From Echinometra lucunter (taxonomy: Eukaryota; Echinodermata; Echinoidea; Camarodonta; Echinometridae): a DNA stretch of 64,000 bases. Below are positions 1-11,599 of the stretch, piece by piece; the first letter of the stretch is position 1, and every line of letters starts with the position of its first letter. The notes beneath the pieces were generated by a model. It was given only the letters and a program-made list of their open reading frames with translations. It searched no databases and was not told where the DNA came from. The DNA is taken from assembly GCA_029962745.1 (NCBI GenBank), contig CM057156.1:25677614-25741613 (forward strand). Direction: 5' to 3'. The position numbers and the translations under genes are program-made.

Positions 1-515
1 TTTAGAGGGACTCCTTGATTATTACATTTCTAGGGGTTTAAAATACATTTGAATGGTGGGGGGGGGGGGGCAGTTTTCCCCTGCACCCCTTTTCAATATC
101 TTTCAAAGATATTACAGGCTTTTTCAGATGTTAAAAGGTAACCACATTAAAAAAAATAAATAAATAAATAAAAAAATTGTACACTAAATGAATAGCATGT
201 ACTGCAGTTGAGAGTGATGCAACATAGGTACATGTACTACGCATGTACTCCACCCACTAATCCATGTATTAAACTATGTAGAAAGTCAGAAACACTTTTT
301 TAAAAAACCCTGCAGATCTCTTGGAACTACATATGTAGGGGGCATACATGCATACATGTACATGTATATATGCGATCAAGCCTTAACAGGTGTGCGTGCA
401 TGATGAAAGTTATGTGAGGACAGTAAATACAGAACTAGAACAGCACACAGATGAGTGGCTGCAAATACAAATAATATAGATTGATTGGGTACTGGTGACT
501 GGGTCCTTTATTTAC

Positions 516-605
516 CTTTGTCAGGGGAACATCTGTTGGGAGAGTGACGCTCATTTCTTTCAACAATCTCTTCTCCTCATCAGTCAAGACCAGTAAGGGA
601 TGGAG
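516..605 (-). CDS. CREB3L: CREB3L coding exon 4 (pre-bZIP block)
   Basis: Ninety bases, 30 codons, phase 0 at both ends: acceptor ttttcag at 606, donor ACAAAG|gtaaat at 515. The peptide LHPLLVLTDEEKRLLKEM...VPLTK is the most diagnostic part of the gene: it is the conserved segment that directly precedes the DNA-binding basic region in this family. The bZIP exon was not found in positions 1-500, so it is off the window. Confidence 0.88.
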
Positions 606-3600
606 CTGAAAATATAAGAAAATATATATAATCAAGCCTGTCAACAGCAGTGTATTTAAACAGTACAAATAAAAACGTCATATCAAAATGGATTGCATTG
701 TAATTTCACTGTCTTTCCAATAAATTGGATTAAAATGGCCTCAAATTACCTCCCCACAGAGGTACTTATATAAGCAGAAATTTGTTACTCTTTTCAATGC
801 ATTGAGCATTTTGCATAACATATATGGCACTCTATAAATGACATCATTATCACTGTTATTATTAATTCTCTAATATGACAAAATGTCCGTGTCCATTTTA
901 GGAAACTTGTATCGCAGGTATTCTTAGCCTACATTGTATACATTTCAAAGTCTTTGCCTTTAACTGAAATCTGATAACATATCATTATATTAAAAACTGT
1001 GTGGGTCTAATGATTACCTTTTCTGTGACAGTAATGTCTTTGGTGGTCATAGGTAAGATGCTCTTGCTTGAGCCAGTCGGTGAGGACGAGATGCTGCTAG
1101 GAAAAGCTGTGGTTGGAAGTAAAGAGAAGACAATTCATTATCATCTATTTGCAGAAGATATCGTAAGCAGTAATAAGGAAGTGTTAAATGTATTGTACAC
1201 GCATGGTTCTCGCCAGTACATAACACCTATGGTTCCAATACCATGCGTAAAGGGTTTCAGACAAGGAAAAACCATGTGTGAAATTGCTGCACCATGCGTG
1301 GCAACAAGGGTAAAAAACATATTGGAGTATATATTCCTAACAATAATGATAAATGTCACAGATTGTTTTGCTTTTTGGCAATGTATTTTTACTTTTATGC
1401 CATTAGTAGACAACTCCTGCTTACCAAGAAGTATTTTTCATCCTTTTACTATAGCATATACTGCTGCCACACCTATCTTTAGGTGTTATTCCGTAAAACT
1501 TCCGAAACTTCCACGCTTTGCGCAGAGTAGGAACCGTGTGTGGATTTTTTTCTAGTGAGAACCCCAAGTACATGTAGTATGCATATGGGACTTATTGGTA
1601 CATTATTGCCAATGTTGGGAAAGACCCAATCACGGGTCACGTACACGTGCATGTGCAAACATGTCCCACAATTACGTAACTGTACCATTTCCCATGGCAT
1701 AATTATGCAAAGACTTCCTAGAATTTCAAGTTTCGTATTCCATCTGATGAAGACATGTAGTATTTCATATATGGGAACAGTTAGCTGTACAAGGCGTCCT
1801 GCTCCATTTAAGTAATTCAATGCAATAAGGAAGTTATGTTTCATTTTGTTGTCTCTGCCAACATTCCAAGTTCCTTTAATAATACCATAACTTTTTCACA
1901 TAAAACAAGAAGAAAAAATGCAGTCTTGTTTCAGAATGGAGGATATCATAATTTGGTCATGTGAACAGAGAAAAGAATGAGATCCTTGTTGGATCATGCC
2001 CTTGGCTGCTCATTAAAAAGTACTGGGTGGCGTAGTTTCAAGATGTACTTGCCATCTTTGCCGTTTTTGGTTTTTGTTTTCTTTATACTGCATTTAGCTT
2101 TATAATTGTTTGTAAATTATGTTTGATTCAATAAAACACATACATGTAGCAAAAAGAAAGAGGAATAGGTAAGCAATCCCAATGTCTCTTTCAGTGAAAA
2201 ACTGCAACAAGAGATTAATACATGTGGATTATATGCCCCACAAGCAACATCTGAAATGCCACTGTACACCAACCTGTTTCTGTGTAACTGTCCCGACTAC
2301 TGTCCATACTGATGCTCTCAACTGCTGTGGACGTCACGGTTTCTGTGGTCAACATGGCGTCGGACCCCACCAAGAAACTGGACATGTCAACCATGTCCAG
2401 AGTCAGGTCATGCTGTGAAAGGTCATCTGACACATGACCCTCACCCTCGTGACTGCTGGCAGGTGACCTCTGATCATCAGATATTCCACTGTCGCTGTTT
2501 AGGGGTGATCTGAGGTGAAAGTCTGGGGAGGGGACGGACTGGATCTTGGTTTCTGACTGGTCGGCATTCATAAGACTTTCCAAAATGTCGCTGTCAGTCT
2601 AAAAATGGAGAGAAAGAAAAAAAAATCAAAGCAAATTGACTGATATGACTATAAATGATAAATCAACAAAATTACTTTGAAGTTTGAAACCACAGCTGGG
2701 CCAGGATTACACTCCCATGTACAAATGCATAAATCAAATGACAGTGTAACTTATCATCATCATAAATGGTAATTATAAACAAACTGAAAGGGTGCAAAAA
2801 CTGAGAGAAGTGGTAGTGGATTCAATTTTCAAACTTCAAAGTACACCCAGATGTTGTGTGTCTGGACAGGATGTGTAGCCGGACAGTTGATTTATAGCAG
2901 CCATTTAAAGAAGCTTACAAGCAATATTTCTTAAATTTTCTAACACTATAGTGTTAGACTATAGGGCTTAACTGATATTCGCATCGGAGATTGGTGACTG
3001 CCGATTCTTGGCCGCATCAGCTTAACATCGGAATCGGTAAATATTTTGATGGTGAGCCGATGCGGAACCGATGCAAGCAATAGATGTTTGGCAGTTACAA
3101 TCACACTTAGACCCTATGTTGTTTTGCATTGCAGGGATAGCAGACGGGATTAAATTTTTGTTATTGTATTACTCATCTCTACTTTAGCCGAGCTCTGAGT
3201 TGCATCGGTATCGGAATCAGAATAGGGTCAATGCGGATGTAAAAACATCGGGGATCGGATCAGCAGCAAAATTCCATATCGGTTAAGCCCTATTAGACTA
3301 TATTATAAAGAACATATTGATGATAACTGATGCTACACTGTATGAATAGTTTTTGTTGAATCCAAACACAAAAGAGAAGGCTTCATTTAGTTAAGCGTCC
3401 TCCAGACACACGACTCCCCCCCCCCCCCCCCAATCCTACACATGTAGCTTAAATGCACAAACATTCTATATTTTCTGACCATTTTTAAAAAATAACTCTC
3501 CCAAATACATAACAATCTCGGAGACTAGACTATCTGACTGTAATATTTTAGAAATGTCTCAATTTCACACCTTTGAGTCATGATGAAAGATTTCAAATAT

Positions 3601-3911
3601 CAAGAACAAAGCTTGTTATGATAGAATATTGGACCAGCCAGCCTTAAAAAAAATCTTTTGATACCCAGTAAGTCAAACGACAACATCTTTTCCAAGTTGA
3701 TATTTACCAGATCAAATGAATTTGAGAAGGAAAGGCCTCCGTCCTGACAATCCTGGATCATATCTAAGTTAAAGATCATGTCATCTGCCTCTGAGACTGG
3801 GAGGATGGCATCTTTGCCACTGAACAAGAGGTCCAGGTCTTCAGAGGTAGATAATCTTTCTTGCCTTTGATACATCTGTCCCAGTTGCTCTACATTGGTA
3901 GTTGTAGACAT
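516..3911 (-). CDS. CREB3L: CREB3-family transcription factor, N-terminal part (partial gene, 4 coding exons)
   Basis: Four exons on the minus strand join in frame (3708-3911, 2274-2598, 1018-1106, 516-605) to give 236 residues with no stop. CREB3-family proteins are bZIP factors anchored in the ER membrane that are cut in the Golgi and carry the N-terminal half to the nucleus. Seen here: an acidic, Ser/Asp-rich start with LDLLFSGKD, a conserved SPLNSDSGISDD segment (residues about 91-102), and at the end LVLTDEEKRLLKE...LPTDVPLTK, the block that lies directly before the bZIP basic region in CREB3, CREB3L3 and CREB3L4. The basic region, leucine zipper, transmembrane segment and S1P/S2P sites must lie left of the window edge. 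Which vertebrate paralogue it matches best cannot be decided from this half; CREB3/L3/L4 is favoured over CREB3L1/L2 by the VTLPTDVPLTK wording. Confidence 0.88.
1018..1106 (-). CDS. CREB3L: CREB3L coding exon 3 (Ser/Thr-rich linker)
   Basis: An 89-base exon bounded by a ccacag acceptor and an AAAAG|gtaatc donor. Two bases complete the Ala codon begun in exon 2, then FPSSISSSPTGSSKSILPM...DITVTEK follows and ends in phase 0. Low-complexity Ser/Thr linker ahead of the pre-bZIP block. Confidence 0.78.
2274..2598 (-). CDS. CREB3L: CREB3L coding exon 2 (DSGIS segment)
   Basis: Encodes TDSDILESLMNADQ... through ...SRDSYTETA (last codon completed by the next exon). The acceptor is a ttttag at 2599-2604 and the donor CAG|gttggt at 2273-2274; the exon ends in phase 1. 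It carries the family signature SDSGIS followed by an acidic Ser-rich stretch, which resembles a phosphodegron but is one residue short of the usual beta-TrCP spacing. Confidence 0.82.
2961..3293. mobile_element. MITE with ATAGGGCTTAAC terminal repeats, in a CREB3L intron
   Basis: The ends are inverted copies (atagggcttaactgatat at 2961; atatcggttaagccctat ending 3293) and are flanked by a direct TAGACT at 2955-2960 and 3294-3299, a good target duplication. The interior is rich in CATCGG/CCGATG words. No transposase coding is seen. Superfamily not assigned. Confidence 0.72.
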
Positions 3912-3956
3912 GGCTGGTTTGGTTGTGATAATTCCTTATGGGAGAAAAGGTGAAGA
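3708..3956 (-). CDS. CREB3L: CREB3L first coding exon (5'UTR 3912-3956, CDS 3708-3911)
   Basis: The start codon is at 3909-3911. The exon encodes 68 residues beginning MSTTTNVEQLGQ and ends in FDL before a gtaaat donor (3701-3707), phase 0. The acceptor upstream of the start is a pyrimidine-rich tctcttccag ending at 3957, so 3912-3956 is leader. The peptide is acidic (LDLLFSGKDAILPVSEADD) as expected for a transactivation domain. Confidence 0.8.
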
Positions 3957-4938
3957 CTGGAAGAGAAAGCAAGAAATAACAATTATTTTCAAAAGATGAA
4001 TTTCTGCCTTTCAAATATTGATTTCACTTAGACTAATTATTACAACATGTTCAACTTCAGCTTGGTGAGATTTTAGTCTGTTCTTTGTACGCAGTTGAAG
4101 AACTCCACAGTCATTATCATCCAATTAATAAAAACAGGATTGCTACCAGTCTGTCAAAGAGCTTGTCCAAAATATCACCTGTATTTACACTTTTGCTGCT
4201 TGCTTTGATTGACAAGGCAAAGCATAACATTAAAATTTGATGACATCATTATCATTTCCATGTGATGCCCCATCTCGTAGCATTGCGTAAATAATCAAAT
4301 GTTATTTTTTACAGATCTAACTTTTGTTAGTCTAAAAATCTAAATAATGATCCCTTTAGTATGCTCCTAACTTTACAGTAAGAGTAGATTCAGAGTTCGT
4401 CAAGCTGTAGATCCAACAGTTAGAGATCTAACATTACACGATGTATGATATGACGATCTAACTAAGCCTAACGTTAAAGGCAAAGCTAAAAAATAAAATT
4501 TGACAGGAAAACAATGATGCACTGTCAATGATCCTGATCTGAGTAACTTTTAAGATGCTAATTCATTCACTCCAAGCTACATGAGCTAACAATACATTGC
4601 TAATGCAATGGCAATGCCTCGCTTTCAAAGTTTCAGTGGACATGGTGGATGCCACCCAGGCCATGCATGCATGCATGCATGTGCATGCCTGACATTGCAT
4701 GTAAATAAATTTGTAAAATCAGAATGCACAATTATTTGGAAACTGGCACTGGCATTGCAATGCACTAGTTACTAGAAGTAGAATTGACATGCCATGCCCA
4801 TGGCCCATGGGCATGGCCCATGATGGCATGCGTTGCAAGTGCCATTGCATATGCATTGCCATTGGCATTGCCATTGCCATGCCAGATCAGACTGACAATC
4901 CTTGCGTAATTAAGCCTATAGTGTGCTGTAACAACATA
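3956..4938. repeat. CREB3L leader intron with a GCATG/GCCAT-rich tract (about 4575-4890)
   Basis: Inside the first intron, about 300 bases are dominated by interleaved GCAATG, GCATG, GCCATT and CCATGG words, including a (GCAT)n run at 4662-4684 and a near-palindromic CATGCCCATGGCCCATGGGC stretch around 4790-4815. No coding potential is seen. Confidence 0.5.
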
Positions 4939-5090
4939 CCAGTAATCTAAGCCAATCTATGAAGTTGTAGTCCCACGTCTCTTCTTTAGAACTCGAACAA
5001 CAAATGAGAAATTCGACCTCAACCTACGGAGTCTAGATTCTGAATGAAGACCAGTGCAAACTGTATGCGGTTTGTGACTTCTAAAAATAG
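4939..5090 (-). other. CREB3L: Probable noncoding first exon of the CREB3L gene
   Basis: A good donor, TTACTG|gtatgttg, faces the coding exon (boundary at 4938/4939), and a TATTTTTA box lies at about 5078-5090 on the minus strand, which would place the transcription start near 5050. The upper limit is a guess. It would be spliced to the acceptor at 3957. Confidence 0.4.
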
Positions 5091-5121
5091 ATTATTGCGT
5101 CAGGTTCCAGCGTGGCAGAGT

Positions 5122-5129
5122 TGACGTCG
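5122..5129 (-). promoter_or_regulatory. CRE-like TGACGTCG site in the CREB3L promoter
   Basis: TGACGTCG is seven of eight bases of the palindromic cAMP/ER-stress element TGACGTCA and sits roughly 70 bases upstream of the inferred start site. CREB3 and ATF6 family proteins bind such sites, so autoregulation is conceivable. The function is inferred from the motif and position only. Confidence 0.35.
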
Positions 5130-7261
5130 TGAAAATATCTGTTAACATAAAACCCTTTTACAAAAATTTCTGTATGATATCAACAAAAACCAGGTTTTAA
5201 GTTATTTCTTGCAAAAAAAAAATCGTAATTTTTTCCTCTTATACAGATATTGAATACATCTATGAATCAGCAATTGACGATAATACAGCAATCTTTTGAC
5301 TTTTACAAATTAAGTTCTCCAAAATGCCTATTTGTCAGACTAATAAAGTTCACGAGACAATTTGACTGGACTCCTTTTTATAGGTAACTCGCACCGTGCT
5401 TCACTGCAACATAGTAAGACAGAGATATGAGATCAGTCTAAAGTATTGACATTGATTATCGGTTGCCGACCAAAACAAACCCAAAATGCGGGGGTTTACC
5501 TCGTAAATTCCTTAGGTCATACTCACCCAATGAACAGTTGTACACGTCATGATAAGGACTCGCGGGGGAGTGGATTAGTCCCATCGTTCTTTTGGTGGGT
5601 GAACTCAAAGTATTCAGGGGGAGGGACCACTCATGTGACAACTCATTCAAAACTTCTTCTGGGGTTTTTTTTTTTTTGGTGTTTTTTTTTTATAAAGAAG
5701 TGTGGACCTTATAGAGTTAATGCAGTACCACTACCAAAGTTAAACATTGTAAGTATCCATGAATATAAGTTCATAAATCATGTAAATGAAAGGCTTATAG
5801 GCCTACTGTCATGTGTAATTATAGTTATCACATTCCTATTTGAAAAGCGAACTTTTGTTCTCAGTAGAATATACTTGATTCATCATCGATAAAGGGCAAT
5901 CCCTACCAGGGTCACATCATTCACAAAGCTTTTATTTACAATTTGCATCGATTATTGGGCATATAAAGCCATAACTCGAAAGCTATTAAGCCAAGAAGTT
6001 GATAGGGTTGGGGCGCCAATTTGACCAAGAGGGATCACATTAAAATAAGGCACCCCTATGCCACAGAAAAAAATGAGACGACCAGCTTTATTTCCTTACC
6101 CCCCCCATCCCTTCCCCTTTCCCTTCCCCTTCCCCCTTCCCCCTCCCCCTTCCCCGTCCCCGTCCCCCTTCCCCGTCCCCCTCCCCCTTCCCCCTCCCCC
6201 TTCCCCCTTCCCCCTCCCCCTTCCCCCTCCCCCTTCCCTCTCCCCCTCCCCCTTCCCTCTTCCCCCCTCACGCTTGACAAAAACAAAACAAAACAAAAGA
6301 AACAAATTGGAAACAGCTGACCGTGGGCTAACCGATTGCCATTTTCTCCGTATAAAACCCAATGTCCACATGGAGTCTATGTGGGACCCCACGTACTTGC
6401 AAACGGTATAGGGGTCCCAACTGGGGAAAAGTGGCCTCATATTTTTTGTATGCCGATATTAATCCGATGGTACCCATATGCCAGCCCACGGTGAGCAGAC
6501 ATAATCCACATGGCCCCAGATATCTGGTAGACCGGTGAGCCGACTCACCGGTTATCAGTAAAATATTGTATCTAAAATGCGATTTTTTTTTTTTTTTTTA
6601 AACAGATAGAACGATGCCGAGAATTCCCCTAATTTGGGAGGGGTGTCCCTATCCCAGACCCCCTTACCGCCACCTCAGACCCTCCTCACCCTCGTTTTAG
6701 GTCATGTATTGTTTTGTTCACTTAATTTGAATTATTGCCATTTTTTCAGTAAATGTATTTATTAGATTTAAAGTTAGTGAGCATATTATTAGAAATGAGA
6801 AGGGTGTTTAAAAAGTTGAGAATGATTATGCGCCATGCATGTCTAGATTTGTACCAACAAAACTTAATTGAATTGAATCATCTACACCTCTCCTCCCCCC
6901 CCCCCCAATCCTAGTAAAATACTAGTTAGGGGCCTGCATGCAGCGGCGTTATATATTTGGGTGATTTTACTCAAAAGCCTAAATAAATCGTTGCCACTAT
7001 AGTGACACACATAGTTGAGTGCATTAACTCATCATATTTAGTTTGTAAACACACAGCTGTGAGTTTTATTCATTTGCCACTATAGTGACATACCAAATGA
7101 GTATTTTGTTGTTGGTGTGTTATTTAAGCTAATGTTATGAGTAAATTGCTCTGCCTAGTTTAGTGAGTAATGCTTCCGATACTCAAAGTGGGTAAATTTG
7201 ATTATTTCAATTTTGAATAAGTAAGCTTCTATATTACTATAATAATATCCCTTTAGTTGTA
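5130..7261. other. Intergenic stretch without a supported gene
   Basis: Contains poly-T runs, the polypyrimidine tract at 6098-6266, an MCATCTA-poor AT-rich background and two copies of gccactatagtgaca (about 6992 and 7076). Open frames at 5446-5892 and around the polypyrimidine tract have no exon-like borders and biased composition; I do not call a gene. Confidence 0.5.
6098..6266. repeat. CCCCTTCCC homopyrimidine tract
   Basis: Nearly uninterrupted C/T over about 165 bases on the plus strand, built of CCCCTTCCC and CCCCTCCCC units. The minus strand is therefore runs of three to five G separated by A or AA. It is a mirror-type repeat with triplex (H-DNA) and G-quadruplex potential. The proline-rich open frames it creates are artefacts. 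Confidence 0.85.
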
Positions 7262-7572
7262 TTAAGATCTTTTCTAAAACTAAGTTTAGGCCTATGATAG
7301 TCACAATATAGTGACAGAACATTCGAAGCCGTGAGAATTGTCAACGACCAAAGTGGCTAAGGCTGCGAAGTCCTGCGAACGCAAGGCCCAAGACCAAGGC
7401 CAGGGTTCGCTCCCGTTAACCTCGTAAGTTCCCCGTAAACTCCTCGAGACCTTCGTCTGCGGGACTTCCCTGCCTTCATCACTTCGGTCGTTAACCATTT
7501 TCACGGCTGCAGTATTTTATCACTACAGTGCGGCTATCATAGGCCTAAACTGAATTTTAGTAAAGATCTTAA
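7262..7572. mobile_element. Long palindromic MITE (TTAAGATCTT ends)
   Basis: The outer ends TTAAGATCTTTTCTAAAAC and its inverted partner at 7552-7572 are followed inward by TAGGCCTATGATAG on both sides. Pairing continues through GACCAAAGTGGCTAAGG (about 7341) against CGACCGAAGTGATGAAGG (complement of about 7480-7497). The element is thus nearly one hairpin with a GC-rich core. No coding sequence is seen. Confidence 0.65.
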
Positions 7573-7574
7573 TA

Positions 7575-7860
7575 AAACTACACTCTAAATTCCTTCGATT
7601 AAAATACCAATATATTAGATTAGTTTTTTACTCTAAGGATATCCAGAATTAGGGACCAAACCATGTCGATTAAAAATTAATCTAGCGTTAGAGTAAAAAT
7701 TCTTAATCGGTCTTAGATTAAAAATCTTAATCCTTTAGATTAACAATTATCAATCCAATTGGATTGAAATCTACTCTAATGGAATTTAAATTCTAATCTT
7801 GTTGATTAAAATATTCTTAGATTAAAATTTAGTCGTATGGATTAAACAAAATTTAGTCAC
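7575..7860. repeat. GATTAAAA-rich degenerate repeat
   Basis: About a dozen variants of GATTAAAAAT, its complement and AGAGTAAAAATTCTTAATC-like words occur in under 300 bases directly after the palindromic element. Several pairs are mutually inverted, so this may be a second old hairpin element. Confidence 0.5.
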
Positions 7861-7999
7861 CCAGCATCATCCTCATTCTTGCGTCACAAAAGTAGAACTA
7901 CAAAAAAAAAAACAATCTGCGACTCAAAATTCATATTCCACGAGTTTTATTTATCAGCGTTTTGGTGCAAGTGTTGTATTTACAAAGAGAGTTCATAAC

Positions 8000-8300
8000 C
8001 GTACATTAAATGAAATGCATAATATTTGTCCAATGACATTCATGAGGACATTTTTAGGTAATGTAATCTGTAACCTAAATTCATATATACTAATATTGAT
8101 ACTTTATGCAAATCACTGCATAACAAATATTTAAAGATTTAATTAATATTTTACACTTTATCAACTTATACATAAAATGAAGTGCATAATATATGTCCAA
8201 TGAAATTTTCAATGAGGAAAATTTCTGCAATACACATTTTCTAACCCAAATTCATATATACTAGAACTAATAATTCATGCAAATCACTGCATAATAAAAA
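8000..8300. repeat. Diverged tandem duplication of a ~165-bp unit
   Basis: ATAAAATGAAGTGCATAATATATGTCCAATGA-like sequence (cited in parts: gcataatatttgtccaatga at 8018, gcataatatatgtccaatga at 8183) is followed in both copies by ttcatatatacta and gcaaatcactgcataa (8109 and 8279). Confidence 0.6.
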
Positions 8301-10309
8301 ATACTTATAAAAATATATTATTTACTTAAATAATGATTAAGCGTTTAACAACCGAATTAATTTTAATCAAATATGAGAAAACTGGCAGCAAGTTTTCAAG
8401 ACTATACTACAAAATTCTGAATAGAGGAAAGTTCAATAAACCATACATATTTTGAAAGTATGGAGCTTAAAAGATTATTGTGAGATTTTTTGGGGGAAGG
8501 AAAACTCATTCAATGCATTGCTCTGGTAACCAAATAAACAGATAATAATTTTCAAAAAAAAAAGTATTTTTAAAAGAATATGCAATAAAGTGATAAAGAT
8601 GTAAATTTGTGGAATTGTGATTCTACTAATGGGATTGCTCTTATTGTCAGCTTTATGTAGACACCAAAATCAAAGAATACCATTGATCCTAACTGGAGTT
8701 ATGATGATAAATATGAATATCGGCACGCGAAAAAAGGGCCCCAAAATTGGAAAAAAATCCTATATTAAGGGCAGCGGGCGGGGGCCCCCAGTTGCTTTTT
8801 TGTTGTTCCTTTTTAATTACACATCCTGTAAATAACAAATAAGTAATAATATGAATTACTCTTATCATTGAAATTATTGTTTTAATTATATCAATAATCA
8901 TTGGCATTGTAACACACTCAACATAAATACTAAAGGGCGTTTATACTGGCCACGGCAATCTATATACGTTTTGTGTATATTATTACATCATTTTGATCCG
9001 AAATTTTACTGCTTTTTAGTCAACATAAAAAAATAAACAAATACTTTATAAAAATCATCAAATTACAAATCAAAATAACGGAAATTTACTGTACTTTCTA
9101 TTGATACCAATTTCTAAGAGTTTAGGTGTTTTTTAATCTGTTCATAATGCGACACATGAAGACATGCTTCCATTACACGGAAGCGTGCCTGCAGGCACGG
9201 TCGGCGGTTAAACGCTTAAATGAATTTGATTTTGAAATGTATATAAAGGGATATTATTATAGTAATATTGAAACTTACTTATTCAAAATGAAAATAATCA
9301 AATTTACTTACACTTATGTCCATGTATGGTCTGTATGATGGATCCTCATGTTAAAGTCAACTGAAATGTGGTCAAACAATAGAGTACGCAGGCACAGAAT
9401 AAGATTACTCCTAACGTTAGTACATTCACTTCGAAGAGACTGAGTTTGTCATTTTTACTCAGCCAACGAATAAAGTGTCTATGACATAAAGGGATGGGGG
9501 AAAAAGCCACTTTACTTAGTTGTGAGTATATTTCCTCATTCAGTCACTAAGGTATACTCATCTAATATATATTTTGTATGTACTTCAATGAGTAAAGGAG
9601 ACTCACCGAGCTAAATTGTTATGTGATACCCTTCTAAATACGCATAAGATGTGTCGATTTCTTCATAGCATAATAAATACACAGATGCACGTGTAATTCT
9701 GAATAAAATCACTCAACTTGATGAATATGACATGATTTTACTCTCAGAAAGCAGTTCTCATTTTTTGTATAAAATTATGAGCAAGATATATATATATAGG
9801 AGGGGTCGAACTGCTGACAAGAAAAAAAGGGGGGTCCTCAAGGAGAATGAAGAATAACAGAATAAAAAAGGGACCAACATAGTTAAGAATATTCTATATA
9901 TTCCAGAAAATTCGATGAAGTGACAATGTTGAAGAGATACAAATTATAATTGAGAAAAAAAACTTGGTTGTGAATTTTTTGGGCAGCAACCCCCACCAGT
10001 ACGCCACAGGGGGTCTGGGACAACATTGCCCTTTTTCATAACATCAAAGTAATTATAAGCGGAGCATTCATTAAGTAAATGTCATGAATGTATTAAAATC
10101 TATCAAATCTGTTTGGTTTTTTTTTTATATCCTCAAATGCCTATTGTACTCCTGTACTAGTATTACACTTCAGTGGTCAAAATTTATGTAAGTTTGCCCG
10201 TTCGTGGACATTTCATTTTTGTGAAAATCAAATAGACTTTTTTTCATCTATCAGTGATCTTTTTCTTGAAATATAGTCGTAGTCGAAGAAATGATTTGAA
10301 AAAATGGGG
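8301..10309. other. AT-rich intergenic DNA, no gene seen
   Basis: Contains scattered poly-A/T, a short perfect-looking hairpin (catgcttcc / ggaagcgtg at about 9162-9187) and poly-G remnants at 9822. Open frames are short and lack splice or start context. Confidence 0.4.
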
Positions 10310-10580
10310 TCCGCCCACTTGACCGAAGGCCCGCGAGACCGAAGGCCCGCGAGGCCGACTTTTCTCGTAACGTATTTTCCTTCATCACAAATAATGCGCT
10401 ATCGGTATATGAAATGATTATGTCTCCTTTAGCATCTTTAGTCCTCGTTGCCCCTTAATAATTATTAAACTTCCTTCTGGCACAGGAATTGGTCAGAGCG
10501 GTGTGATATTAAGGATTACAATTTGCTACTTTGGGCCTCGCGGGCCTTCGGTCTCGTGGGCCTTCGGTGAAGTGGGTTGT
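10310..10580. mobile_element. MITE family A, copy 1 (ACCGAAGGCCCGCGAG termini)
   Basis: The left end reads CCGCCCACTTGACCGAAGG, then repeats GACCGAAGGCCCGCGA twice. The right end is the complement (GGCCTTCGGTGAAGTGGG). The middle shares long stretches with 21094-21365, such as ttcttctggcacaggaattg-like sequence (cttctggcacaggaattggt) and tatgtctcctttagca. No coding sequence. Confidence 0.75.
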
Positions 10581-11154
10581 CACGGAATGAATAATGTTTT
10601 TGTAATTTGTAAAGTATCTTCATACCTTTTTTGTTTAAGTTAAAACTGATATTTCCATTTTGGAAGTACTTCATTGTTTATCGAATTATGTCTGTCTTAC
10701 TATAGAGCTTGCACATGACCATGATGATAAAGATCAAAGGAATAGTCACACCTTACAGCCCACGACTATTTTTTCAAAGGTATATAGCAGTGGCGCAAGG
10801 ATTCGAGTAGCAAGTTGATCTAAAATAAACGATTTTTCAGGAGATAACGGCCTGTGAGCATTAACCTATTTCATACTCTCTGTTTGACATGTTTGATCGG
10901 AAGATACCGATAAATAATTGGAGGCCTACGTTACTAAAATCACGAAAGGGGAGCACCAATATACTTGAACCTGTTCTCAGTATTTTTTTTTTTTTTTGAT
11001 TGCTCCATCATAAAATCTAGAAACAAGATGTTTTCGATCAGCAATCACTCTCATTCAAGCAGCGGAAGCCCAAAATCCAAATATGATATTTTTTTGCAGC
11101 GAGGTGTTCGACTATCCTCGAATTCTGCAGGGAGGTGTACATTATAAATCATCT

Positions 11155-11282
11155 GGGGGGTGTAACATAAAACATACAATCAATCTTACGATTGATATCA
11201 ATCGTAAGTCTATGGCAAACCATGTACTAAAGAGATACAATTGATTGTAAGATTGATTGTATCTCTTTATGTTACACCCCCC
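11155..11282. mobile_element. Short MITE with GGGGGGTGTAACATAAA ends
   Basis: The two ends are inverted copies (GGGGGGTGTAACATAAA and TTATGTTACACCCCCC). Inside are further palindromes of caatcttacgattg and caatcaatcttac type, so the unit folds into a nested hairpin of about 128 bases. CTGG flanks both ends. Confidence 0.7.
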
Positions 11283-11599
11283 TGGTGTATTATAATATCT
11301 AGATAAAAAAAATTATTGGAAGAGCAAGCGAAATGGGCATGCATGCAATGGAGGCGACAGAATATATTTTAGATACGTTATATCCCTGTGGTATATTTTG
11401 ATGACGAAATGATACTTTGTCATTGACGGAAATTGTTTTTCCTTGCTCGCTTCACTCGCTCGTAACATTTAGAAACAGGGCGGTTTGGGACAGCAAACAT
11501 TTGGACCAGCGAAGTGTAAGGTAGTGAGATGACCAAATATACAATTTAAATGTTTTATAGGCCAAGAGTATATTTTGACCACAAAATAAGGCTTCTTTT

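Noticed and set aside
1001..1555. 184-codon plus-strand frame
   Set aside because: It is antisense to CREB3L exon 3 and has no splice or family support.
5446..5892. 148-codon plus-strand frame
   Set aside because: Contains poly-T-coded Phe runs and no recognisable domain; not exon-like.
7336..7420. tRNA-Ser-like A and B box words inside the palindromic element
   Set aside because: The arms do not form a proper cloverleaf, and the similarity is explained by the element's own inverted repeat.
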